Assembly (NCBI GenBank): GCA_029203125.1
Contig: CP119317.1
Span: forward strand, 1,860,001 to 1,924,000
DNA: 64,000 nucleotides
DNA from: Candidatus Cohnella colombiensis
Lineage (GTDB): Bacteria; Bacillota; Bacilli; Paenibacillales; Paenibacillaceae
Direction: 5' to 3'
Shown here: positions 25,259 to 32,114 of the stretch, piece after piece
Position numbering within the stretch: position 1 is the stretch's first letter
Layout: each line of letters starts with the position of its first letter
Made by a program: the position numbers and the translations under genes
Notes under the pieces: model-generated
Seen by the model: only the letters and a program-made list of their open reading frames with translations
What the model was told of the DNA's origin: nothing
Database searches by the model: none

Positions 25259-26155
25259 TCATTCAAATTCTTTTCCATCTACTTTCCAAGCCTTCTCAAG
25301 CTTTTCAAGATCACCAACAAAGAAGTTAATTGAACCATCCTTCTCGATATACAAATTACAAGAATCTACTTTCTCTTCATGTCTTTCAAAAAAAGCCTTT
25401 TGTCCGTTAGAAAAATGAACTGCAAATCCAAATAAGCCTTCTTCATTAGTTAGTAATTCAAACACTTCAAATTGCGGCATCTTTGTAAACCGAGGATATG
25501 TTTTAAACCATTGTAAGTATGATTTCCATGTATTAAATAACGCTTCATAAAATGCAAAGCATCTAGTAATAATTTCACTAATGTAACTAAGGTCCTTAGA
25601 TGTTGAATTTCCACCTTCAGTCCACCTGAATTCATCATCAGTAATACAATAATCTGAGTGGACAAATGCGTTCCTAATTTGATCATCATAAAAAGATTCA
25701 ATAACTGCTTCAAACTGAGTATCCCCAGATTCAGACGCCATTTTCTTCAGTCTTTTAATTTTTGAATTAGCACTTGGTGGGATTACCGAGAAAGGTGCTC
25801 TTTTTTTCACTGGTCTCTGCATATCCATAAATGGCTTTATAACAAATGGTAAACCTGATTTGCATCTAAATATATTAGCAAGTAATTCATGGATTGCAGT
25901 CATTTCTATCGCCTGGCAGTACATAAGAAGCCCTACCCTCAATGGCATCTTCCCGCCTTGCTCATTAGCAAAAGAAAGGATTTTATTATAGTCCTCAAAT
26001 GCTCTACGTAATTCTACATATGGATCCCAATGTCCAAAATGCAAACCAGTAACCCTTAATAGAGAGTAAATGAAATCTATAGGAGAATTTTCTGCCGCTT
26101 CAGAAAAGAGTTCCATCAAGTACTCTTTATATTCTTTTCTGTATTCTTCTTGCAC
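25259..26155 (-). CDS. HEPN-motif protein
   Basis: Cassette 33. 298 residues, largely helical. RNAFVH at residues 161-166 fits the RNxxxH motif of HEPN ribonucleases, set in IRNAFVHSDYCI between helices, as in many abortive-infection and toxin proteins. An N-terminal helical part and a C-terminal beta-rich part (VHFSNGQKAFFERHEEKVD) flank it. Nuclease activity is inference from the motif; many HEPN proteins bind RNA or partner kinases. The start is a GTG after AAAGGATGAAG. Boxes CCGATAAC match. Confidence 0.7.
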   Translation of the reverse strand: MQEEYRKEYKEYLMELFSEAAENSPIDFIYSLLRVTGLHFGHWDPYVELRRAFEDYNKILSFANEQGGKMPLRVGLLMYCQAIEMTAIHELLANIFRCKSGLPFVIKPFMDMQRPVKKRAPFSVIPPSANSKIKRLKKMASESGDTQFEAVIESFYDDQIRNAFVHSDYCITDDEFRWTEGGNSTSKDLSYISEIITRCFAFYEALFNTWKSYLQWFKTYPRFTKMPQFEVFELLTNEEGLFGFAVHFSNGQKAFFERHEEKVDSCNLYIEKDGSINFFVGDLEKLEKAWKVDGKEFE

Positions 26156-26187
26156 AAGACTTCATCCTTTCTTATGATTTACAGGGC

Positions 26188-26345
26188 TTTCCGATAACGT
26201 TAGTGTATTCACGACGTCCATTCTCCTTAGATAGCTCCTATCTTAGGGGAATGGATGTGTCCGGCTGAGTCTACACTTATCTCTTCATCATCTGTCCGGA
26301 CCGAGGGCCGAATGGCCCGATGCGTGAATATTGTGTTATCGGAAG
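26188..26345 (-). repeat. attC-like site 34
   Basis: Short-arm class with very short arm-2 loop: CCATTCTCCTTAGATAGC, TGTCCGGC with TGTCCGGACC, GGGCCGAATGGCCC. Boxes CCGATAAC and GTTATCGG pair with each other. Confidence 0.87.
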
Positions 26346-26369
26346 TCTTCGTCCTCATTGAAATGCCTA

Positions 26370-26747
26370 CTAAAAGTTCTTATATTCATTTGTAATTGCG
26401 TTTCCTAATACATAAAAGAAAAGACAAACTGTATATATTATTCCAATTGGAATCAGCTCTAAAAATATATATTTATTTATTGGACTAATATTTATATTGC
26501 TTGCATCAATTCTTTTGCCTTTATTCAATTTACTAGTTCTCTTAATACTCTGAATCAATCCAATTAATGCAAGAACACTGGAAATGAAGCTAAGAAAATA
26601 AATAAAGTACAACTCAACTTTATTGATCTCAGTCTCAAAAAAGTCGGCAAAATCATTCTCAAATCTTAAAAATAAGAAAACAAATATAAATAATAGAAAT
26701 GGTTTATTTGTAATTATTCTTTTTGTTATTATTTTAGGTTTAATAAT
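26370..26747 (-). CDS. Small membrane protein, probable ATT start
   Basis: Cassette 34. About 125 residues with three membrane helices (around PFLLFIFVFLFLRF, IYFLSFISSVLALIGLIQSI and LIPIGIIYTVCLFFYVLG) and a basic N-terminus. AGGAGG (26755-26760) sits 7 bases before an in-frame ATT at 26747; the first TTG start, at 26612, would lose the first helix and has no ribosome site. Family not recognised. Boxes CCGATAAC match. Confidence 0.62.
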   Translation of the reverse strand: MIKPKIITKRIITNKPFLLFIFVFLFLRFENDFADFFETEINKVELYFIYFLSFISSVLALIGLIQSIKRTSKLNKGKRIDASNINISPINKYIFLELIPIGIIYTVCLFFYVLGNAITNEYKNF

Positions 26748-26772
26748 TTTGCTTCCTCCTCATTTACGAAGA

Positions 26773-26967
26773 TTTCCGATAACGTTCGAGTATTCACGAC
26801 GCCCCACCCCCTTAAGTCCCGAAGGGACGGCCACGATGCGGTTAGGTGGTGCGGGTGTGTCCGGCTGATATTGCTTCCCTGAAACTGAAATGCCTCACCG
26901 ATTCCACTTCTTACTTCTGCTGGACCGAGGGCGAATGCCCGATGCGTGAATATGGTGTTATCAGAAG
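26773..26967 (-). repeat. attC-like site 35 (copied at site 39)
   Basis: Long-arm class: CCACCCCC arm with GTCCCGAAGGGAC mini-hairpin, TGTCCGGC with TGCTGGACC, GGGCGAATGCCC. Identical to site 39 after the first box. Confidence 0.87.
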
Positions 26968-27424
26968 TTACTGACATCCCTGATTCGACTTAAATCCTTA
27001 TACTCTTTCTAGAATAAATACACTAACTTGTAATTTTCCTTCTTTTAGTTCAATCGGATGACTTGACTCCGAAGCCTCACCTATAAAGCTTATGTAATTA
27101 AATCCATCTTGACTTTGTAGAGTATATTTCCCTGAAACGTTTTCAAACTTAACTGTTCCATCGGATAAAAACTCTACATTCATTCCTTCATCAAAATGTT
27201 GCTGAACTCGCATTGCTTCTAAAACATGTATTTGTCCATATTTGGTCGTAAACTTTTTTGTGTTCACTTGATCATTCGTCACAATCCATTGCCCTACAAT
27301 GTCTTTTTGTTCTATTGGTTTTTCTCCATTACTACATGCAACAAACAAAAAAAGAAAAGCAATCATAATAATCTGAAAATACTTCATTGTTATTCTCCTT
27401 TTTATCTCAGTAATTTCTGATAAC
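26784..27424 (-). mobile_element. 641-bp cassette, internal copy (copy 1 of 2)
   Basis: Base-identical to 29527-30167. The flanks differ on both sides, so the edges are mapped to AAC|GTT at both ends. Confidence 0.95.
26998..27387 (-). CDS. Small lipoprotein, hypothetical (copy 1)
   Basis: Cassette 35. 129 residues. A short basic start, hydrophobic core and lipobox (FLFLFVAC) mark an exported lipoprotein. The mature part begins SNGEKPIEQKDIVGQWIVTN and continues VEFLSDGTVKFENVSGKYTL, a beta-rich pattern like small lipocalin-type lipoproteins with a GxW start. Start set by AAAAAGGAGAATAAC. Identical copy at 29741-30130. Boxes CTGATAAC match. Confidence 0.8.
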   Translation of the reverse strand: MKYFQIIMIAFLFLFVACSNGEKPIEQKDIVGQWIVTNDQVNTKKFTTKYGQIHVLEAMRVQQHFDEGMNVEFLSDGTVKFENVSGKYTLQSQDGFNYISFIGEASESSHPIELKEGKLQVSVFILERV

Positions 27425-27613
27425 GTTTCCGTGTTCACGACGTCCCACCGACTTAAGCGAACGATAGTGAGCGGCCGCGATGCGGTTAGTCGGTGCGGAT
27501 GTGTCCGCTGAATATGCTTCCCTGCTGCTGAAATTCCGCCCCGAATCCACTCCTAACTTCTTGCGGACCGAGGGGGCTTGTCCCCCGATGCGTGAACACA
27601 TTGTTATACGAAG
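27414..27613 (-). repeat. attC-like site 36
   Basis: Long-arm class: CACCGACT/AGTCGGTG with GCGAACGATAGTGAGC insert, TGTCCGC / TTGCGGACC, GGGGGCTTGTCCCCC. Boxes CTGATAAC and GTTATACG. Confidence 0.86.
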
Positions 27614-27623
27614 CTCTTGACCT

Positions 27624-28190
27624 CTATGAATTCACTTCAACTCTTCTTTCAATTTCCTCGCGCAATATTTCTACAATGTCAGCTAGTGATAACGATCCAT
27701 CGACAATAAAGTCCGAATCTGGCTTTATAGTCTTCAACATATGTATGTACGCTTCCCTGCTATGGGATAAGTAACCCAGTAAATCATCCCGAACCACCTC
27801 AATGGCAGCGGCTTCAAAATCTCTAAGGATTCGTCTCACGAATGCAATATCTAAAGGTGTATCAATAAATATTGCAAAATCAATATACTCTTTCATTTCT
27901 TTATGTCCATATGCAAACGGGTAATCCATTAAAATGTAATCAATCCGTCGCTCACCATCATGTATAACTTTTAGCAGATCATTAATAAGTGGAGATATTG
28001 TCCATTCGTTTGGATCTCCTCCACTCTTGACCCATGCAACTATATCTTCAGGGCATTCTTCAAAATCATAATCATCAAAATATATTGCTATAGAATTCGG
28101 TAAAACATCTAATAACCGAGAAGTAATTGTAGTCTTTCCACCACCAGACACAGCTGCAATAGCAATGACAAAAGGCTTCTTATTTGTCAT
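27624..28190 (-). CDS. P-loop kinase, uridine-kinase-like
   Basis: Cassette 36. 188 residues. IAIAAVSGGGKTTITSRLLD holds the Walker A loop (GGGKTT at about residue 17), IAIYFDDYDFEE and IDYILMDYPFAYGH supply acidic substrate and magnesium residues, and RRILRDF a lid arginine. This matches uridine kinase/phosphoribulokinase-like P-loop kinases; the phosphate acceptor is unknown. RBS AAGGAGACC before the ATG. Boxes CGTATAAC match. Confidence 0.87.
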   Translation of the reverse strand: MTNKKPFVIAIAAVSGGGKTTITSRLLDVLPNSIAIYFDDYDFEECPEDIVAWVKSGGDPNEWTISPLINDLLKVIHDGERRIDYILMDYPFAYGHKEMKEYIDFAIFIDTPLDIAFVRRILRDFEAAAIEVVRDDLLGYLSHSREAYIHMLKTIKPDSDFIVDGSLSLADIVEILREEIERRVEVNS

Positions 28191-28243
28191 ACATAGGTCT
28201 CCTTCGATTTGTTTCTTTAGATGTTTTTACCGAATTTCAAGAG

Positions 28244-28437
28244 TTTCGTATAACGTAAGTGTATTCACGACGTCCCACCACCTTAAGCCCGAAGGGCGGC
28301 CGCGATGCGGTTAGGTGGTGCGGATGTGTCCGGCAGAATATGCTTCCCTGCTACTGAAATGCCTCTTCGAATCCACTTCTAACTTCAGCCGGACCAAGGG
28401 CCGAAAGGCCCGAAGCGTGAATATGGTGTTATGTGAA
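28244..28437 (-). repeat. attC-like site 37
   Basis: Long-arm class: CCACCACCTTAAGCCCGAAG arm, TGTCCGGC/GCCGGACC, GGGCCGAAAGGCCC. Junction reads AACGTAAG. Boxes CGTATAAC and GTTATGTG. Confidence 0.87.
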
Positions 28438-28464
28438 GTCACATAACTTCTTCGAAAATGCAAA

Positions 28465-28923
28465 CTAAGAACATCTAATATCAAATCCACTTTCTATGGA
28501 ATCTTCAAATGCTTGTATTTGGTATACTAGTCTTCCATTAAGTGATTTCCCTTCAAAGAATGAGACATTCACATCAGTTTTATGTTTGCCATTTACACTT
28601 GGTATTGAAACTCCTGAATAAAATTTGATGATTTCTTCTCTTAATAGATCCGTTTCAAATAATTGCCCTACTATATAATCACAATTATCACCATTACTAT
28701 AATCAATGTGCCCAATGTCAGAAAATGCGCCTATTGCATATGTATTGCGAGGAGATTCAAGACTTGTTAGGTTCTCCTTATATCTATTTAACTGTCTTGT
28801 ATGATTAAAACCGATGAGATCAAAAATATTGGTAAGAATTAAAGCTAATATTAAAAAGAATATTGATAATCCATAGAATGTATGGATTCGTCCTTTACTG
28901 ACCTTAATCTCATCTTCGTTCAT
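28465..28923 (-). CDS. Single-TM protein, hypothetical
   Basis: Cassette 37. 152 residues. A charged cytoplasmic start (NEDEIKVSKGRIHTF), one membrane helix (GLSIFFLILALILTNIFDLI) and an outside domain with FSDIGHIDYSNGDNCDYI and a C-terminal cysteine (DIRCS) that could pair with the earlier one. Family not recognised. RBS GAGGTGAAAG before the ATG. Boxes CACATAAC match. Confidence 0.65.
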   Translation of the reverse strand: MNEDEIKVSKGRIHTFYGLSIFFLILALILTNIFDLIGFNHTRQLNRYKENLTSLESPRNTYAIGAFSDIGHIDYSNGDNCDYIVGQLFETDLLREEIIKFYSGVSIPSVNGKHKTDVNVSFFEGKSLNGRLVYQIQAFEDSIESGFDIRCS

Positions 28924-28955
28924 TCTTTCACCTCACTTCCTAAGTTTTTATGTGA

Positions 28956-29113
28956 TTTCACATAACGTAAGTGTATTCACGACGTCCATTTCCCTTAGAT
29001 AGCTCCTATCTTAGGGAAATGGATGTGTCCGGTTGAGTCTACCCTCGTCTCTTCATCATCGATCCGGACCGAGGGCCGAATGGCCCGATGCGTGAATATT
29101 GTGTTATCTGCTG
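28956..29113 (-). repeat. attC-like site 38
   Basis: Short-arm class: CCATTTCCCTTAGATAGC arm, TGTCCGG / ATCCGGACC with a short loop, GGGCCGAATGGCCC. Junction reads AACGTAAG. Boxes CACATAAC and GTTATCTG. Confidence 0.87.
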
Positions 29114-29526
29114 TTCCTGCCTTCTTCGATTCTGCTCACAATATTCCTATTCTCTTCATACTCTATTCGCTTGACTTGCCTTGGACCTCCGGCCCGCGGC
29201 TCGAATGGGGTTACCCAACTACTCGCTGTCGATCGCGTGTGTTTCAATCATTCATGTTTTTGTTCCGGTTTACAGCCCGCGACTCGAATGGGGTTACCCA
29301 ACTGCTCGCTGTCGATCGCGTTTGTTTCAATCATTCATGTTTTTGTTCCGGTTTACAGCCAGTGGCTCGAATGGGGTTACCCGACTGCTCGCTATCGATC
29401 GCGTGTGTTTCAATCTTTCATGATTTGAGTTCGTAACTGCTCGCTGCTGATCGCCTGTGTTTAAAACTTGATGTAATTGTTCAACAAATATTGTCTCTTA
29501 GATGCATTGCAGGAATTGCAGATAAC
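29106..29526 (-). mobile_element. Cassette without a recognisable gene
   Basis: Cassette 38. The ends carry the matched boxes GTTATCTGC and GCAGATAAC, so it is a complete cassette of about 420 bp. No minus-strand frame of useful length with a ribosome site is present. The body is mainly an 83-bp tandem repeat. Plus-strand frames stay open through the repeat in several phases, which follows from the repeat itself and is not evidence of coding. Confidence 0.8.
29200..29462. repeat. 83-bp tandem repeat, three units and a remnant
   Basis: Units begin CTCGAATGGGGTTACCC at 29200, 29283 and 29366, an exact 83-base step. Each also holds CTGTCGATCGCGT or close variants and TTTCAATCATTCATG. A decayed fourth part (29435-29462) follows. 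The units differ from each other at several positions. Confidence 0.93.
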
Positions 29527-29710
29527 GTTCGAGTATTCACGACGCCCCACCCCCTTAAGTCCCGAAGGGACGGCCACGATGCGGTTAGGTGGTGCGGGTG
29601 TGTCCGGCTGATATTGCTTCCCTGAAACTGAAATGCCTCACCGATTCCACTTCTTACTTCTGCTGGACCGAGGGCGAATGCCCGATGCGTGAATATGGTG
29701 TTATCAGAAG
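29515..29710 (-). repeat. attC-like site 39 (copy of site 35)
   Basis: Identical to site 35 after the first box. First box CAGATAAC belongs to the gene-less cassette on its left. Confidence 0.9.
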
Positions 29711-30167
29711 TTACTGACATCCCTGATTCGACTTAAATCCTTATACTCTTTCTAGAATAAATACACTAACTTGTAATTTTCCTTCTTTTAGTTCAATCGG
29801 ATGACTTGACTCCGAAGCCTCACCTATAAAGCTTATGTAATTAAATCCATCTTGACTTTGTAGAGTATATTTCCCTGAAACGTTTTCAAACTTAACTGTT
29901 CCATCGGATAAAAACTCTACATTCATTCCTTCATCAAAATGTTGCTGAACTCGCATTGCTTCTAAAACATGTATTTGTCCATATTTGGTCGTAAACTTTT
30001 TTGTGTTCACTTGATCATTCGTCACAATCCATTGCCCTACAATGTCTTTTTGTTCTATTGGTTTTTCTCCATTACTACATGCAACAAACAAAAAAAGAAA
30101 AGCAATCATAATAATCTGAAAATACTTCATTGTTATTCTCCTTTTTATCTCAGTAATTTCTGATAAC
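29527..30167 (-). mobile_element. 641-bp cassette, recombinase-proximal copy (copy 2 of 2)
   Basis: Base-identical to 26784-27424 by direct reading, including all of its attC site. Confidence 0.95.
29741..30130 (-). CDS. Small lipoprotein, hypothetical (copy 2)
   Basis: Cassette 39. Encodes the same 129-residue lipoprotein as 26998-27387, with no difference seen at DNA level. Signal peptide with lipobox FLFLFVAC; same ribosome site. Confidence 0.85.
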   Translation of the reverse strand: MKYFQIIMIAFLFLFVACSNGEKPIEQKDIVGQWIVTNDQVNTKKFTTKYGQIHVLEAMRVQQHFDEGMNVEFLSDGTVKFENVSGKYTLQSQDGFNYISFIGEASESSHPIELKEGKLQVSVFILERV

Positions 30168-30326
30168 GTTCCCGCATTCACGAACCCGAGAACCTTAAGC
30201 CCCCAACGGGGGCGGCCGCGACGCGGTTAGGTTCGCAGGGTTGTCGCCTGAATCCACTTCCTCGAAATGCCTCTGGCGACCGAGCAGCCGTAAGGCTGCG
30301 ATGCGTGAATGCTTTGTTATACGACG
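30157..30326 (-). repeat. attC-like site 40 (copy of site 27)
   Basis: Class D, identical to site 27 after the first box. First box CTGATAAC belongs to the lipoprotein cassette on its left. Confidence 0.9.
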
Positions 30327-30929
30327 GAACTTTGAATTACCCTCAAACCTTCCTTGAATTATCAAATCGATAAATAAGTTTATATCCGTCAAAAGTATCT
30401 CCACACATCTCGGCATAATTATCATTACTATAATTTGAAATGGTCTTCCTCCAAAATCTTTGCCCTACTATATTTCTTTCAGAAGGGTTAGTAAACAGTT
30501 CCCAACTCCCTTTGAATTGCTCAAATACTTTAATAGCAGCCTGTTCGGCTACTCCCTTGCCCCTATAAGGACGGAGTAAAAAGAAATCATTAACAAAATA
30601 ATCAACTCCCTCTGAACAATGTGGAGGTGTAGCAATGAGAATAAATCCCGCCGGTTTGTCTTCTACTAGAATTAGATAGGGGTATAAACAATCTGGCTTG
30701 TCCCACCAAATATTCTGAACATCATATTGGTCGCTCAAAGTTTTATACTCATCACCATCTTCGTAAATTCCATGGGCATTCGGAAATCTAACATAATGTT
30801 CTGACAAATCGTACAAATAAAGAGGATATAAATTTTTTATTATATATGCTTCGTTTTTATTGGTTAACTGCACTTTAATCATCATTGATTTTCTCCTCAA
30901 ATAATAATCACTTCGTTCTGTCGTATAAC
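30168..30929 (-). mobile_element. 762-bp cassette, copy 2 of 3
   Basis: Base-identical to 20718-21479; placed head-to-tail with copy 3. Confidence 0.95.
30343..30885 (-). CDS. GNAT-family N-acetyltransferase (copy 2)
   Basis: Cassette 40. Same 180-residue protein as 20893-21435 with the acetyl-CoA loop RPYRGKGVAEQAA; start set by GAGGAGAAAATC. Longer open frames upstream run into the attC box of the next copy. Confidence 0.9.
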   Translation of the reverse strand: MMIKVQLTNKNEAYIIKNLYPLYLYDLSEHYVRFPNAHGIYEDGDEYKTLSDQYDVQNIWWDKPDCLYPYLILVEDKPAGFILIATPPHCSEGVDYFVNDFFLLRPYRGKGVAEQAAIKVFEQFKGSWELFTNPSERNIVGQRFWRKTISNYSNDNYAEMCGDTFDGYKLIYRFDNSRKV

Positions 30930-31088
30930 GTTCCCGCATTCACGAACCCGAGAACCTTAAGCCCCCAACGGGGGCGGCCGCGACGCGGTTAGGTTCGCAG
31001 GGTTGTCGCCTGAATCCACTTCCTCGAAATGCCTCTGGCGACCGAGCAGCCGTAAGGCTGCGATGCGTGAATGCTTTGTTATACGACG
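30920..31088 (-). repeat. attC-like site 41 (copy of site 27)
   Basis: Class D. Both outer boxes come from the same cassette sequence (CGTATAAC and GTTATACG), so this site shows the fully paired form a free circle would have. Confidence 0.9.
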
Positions 31089-31691
31089 GAACTTTGAATT
31101 ACCCTCAAACCTTCCTTGAATTATCAAATCGATAAATAAGTTTATATCCGTCAAAAGTATCTCCACACATCTCGGCATAATTATCATTACTATAATTTGA
31201 AATGGTCTTCCTCCAAAATCTTTGCCCTACTATATTTCTTTCAGAAGGGTTAGTAAACAGTTCCCAACTCCCTTTGAATTGCTCAAATACTTTAATAGCA
31301 GCCTGTTCGGCTACTCCCTTGCCCCTATAAGGACGGAGTAAAAAGAAATCATTAACAAAATAATCAACTCCCTCTGAACAATGTGGAGGTGTAGCAATGA
31401 GAATAAATCCCGCCGGTTTGTCTTCTACTAGAATTAGATAGGGGTATAAACAATCTGGCTTGTCCCACCAAATATTCTGAACATCATATTGGTCGCTCAA
31501 AGTTTTATACTCATCACCATCTTCGTAAATTCCATGGGCATTCGGAAATCTAACATAATGTTCTGACAAATCGTACAAATAAAGAGGATATAAATTTTTT
31601 ATTATATATGCTTCGTTTTTATTGGTTAACTGCACTTTAATCATCATTGATTTTCTCCTCAAATAATAATCACTTCGTTCTGTCGTATAAC
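30930..31691 (-). mobile_element. 762-bp cassette, copy 3 of 3, first cassette of the array
   Basis: Base-identical to copies 1 and 2. Its right end GTATAAC meets GTAATTTCTCTG, which occurs nowhere else and is not attC sequence, marking the array end. Confidence 0.95.
31105..31647 (-). CDS. GNAT-family N-acetyltransferase (copy 3)
   Basis: Cassette 41, nearest the recombinase. Identical to the genes at 20893 and 30343. The open frame extends upstream past the cassette end into the leader, which is chance; the ribosome site GAGGAGA fixes the start at 31647. Confidence 0.9.
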   Translation of the reverse strand: MMIKVQLTNKNEAYIIKNLYPLYLYDLSEHYVRFPNAHGIYEDGDEYKTLSDQYDVQNIWWDKPDCLYPYLILVEDKPAGFILIATPPHCSEGVDYFVNDFFLLRPYRGKGVAEQAAIKVFEQFKGSWELFTNPSERNIVGQRFWRKTISNYSNDNYAEMCGDTFDGYKLIYRFDNSRKV

Positions 31692-31730
31692 GTAATTTCT
31701 CTGTATTGCAGTTAAATAACGTTGGTGTAG
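31682..31730. other. Candidate attI-like attachment site
   Basis: The last cassette box (GTATAAC) joins GTAATTTC. AACGTAATTT (31689-31698) is repeated inverted, 9 of 10 bases, as AAATAACGTT (31714-31723), with 15 bases between. The second half carries the same ATAACGTT core found at every cassette junction. None of the attC arms is present. This fits a simple two-arm recombinase site, the expected attI counterpart, but it is inferred from position and core only. Confidence 0.5.
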
Positions 31731-32114
31731 GTGTAGACGTATTTCGGGTATTGTGGGGGTTAGGGAGTATTTCTGTAGTAGTGTGTGTCTCTGCAATCCC
31801 AACCCCATAACACTTTCTGTTCACTGGAGATTAGGAGTGATGCGCCTTCTAACATCGTGCTTACTTCCTGATGCACTGGTAACAGATCGCAATCTTTCCC
31901 CTACAACCGATCACTATTCTTTCATCTCCCCTGCTACCGATCGCCACCTTATTATCTCCCCTACTACCTATCGCCACTTAATCATCTCATCTGCTCCATT
32001 CTCTTATTTTTCGACTCATCGATTTACAATTCCTGCTTATTCATAGGTTATATTTCCAATACGACTCATTGAATTATGTGGATTTAGTACCCGCTCCAAT
32101 CGACTCCAACACAA
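31731..32114. other. Non-coding leader between array and recombinase
   Basis: About 380 bp without a supported gene. It contains a GT-rich stretch (31731-31795), a 30-bp tandem repeat (31893-32010) and a short AT-rich part next to the recombinase stop codon. No convincing sigma-A promoter reading into the array was found. A plus-strand frame at 31753-32046 has no ribosome site and its apparent peptide repeat only mirrors the 30-bp DNA repeat. Confidence 0.6.
31893..32010. repeat. 30-bp degenerate tandem repeat
   Basis: Units starting at 31893, 31923, 31953 and 31983, exact step of 30. Consensus about TCTCCCCTNCTACCGATCGC followed by CACTTAATCA. A more decayed unit may precede at 31863. Confidence 0.8.

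Larger units (their letters stand above)
1..31691 (-). mobile_element. Integron-like gene-cassette array, 42 cassettes
   Basis: Forty-two consecutive units, each one short minus-strand gene (one unit has two genes, one has none) followed by its own GC-rich palindromic site on the low-coordinate side. The sites share outer boxes (NNNTAAC then GTTANNN), inner boxes (TATTCACG then CGTGAATA) and three internal hairpins. Of the 41 cassettes with both ends visible, 33 have the same 8-base box at both ends, 5 differ by one base, 2 by two bases and 1 has lost a box. This is the structure of integron cassettes (attC sites cut at G^TT). No IntI-type integrase is present; a different tyrosine recombinase lies just right of the array. 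The array continues beyond the left edge of the window. Confidence 0.93.

Noticed and set aside
29023..29436. Repeat-containing protein on the plus strand
   Set aside because: Three overlapping frames stay open because 83 is not a multiple of 3; no ribosome site and wrong strand for the array.
343..31088. MITEs, REP elements or group II intron ends
   Set aside because: The units between sites always hold one gene in one direction and the junctions follow cassette rules; no target-site duplication and no reverse transcriptase frame.
1..31691. CRISPR array
   Set aside because: Repeats are 150-200 bp, variable and separated by whole genes; no cas genes.
31753..32046. Plus-strand gene with 10-residue peptide repeats
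   Set aside because: The peptide repeat is the 30-bp DNA repeat; no ribosome site.
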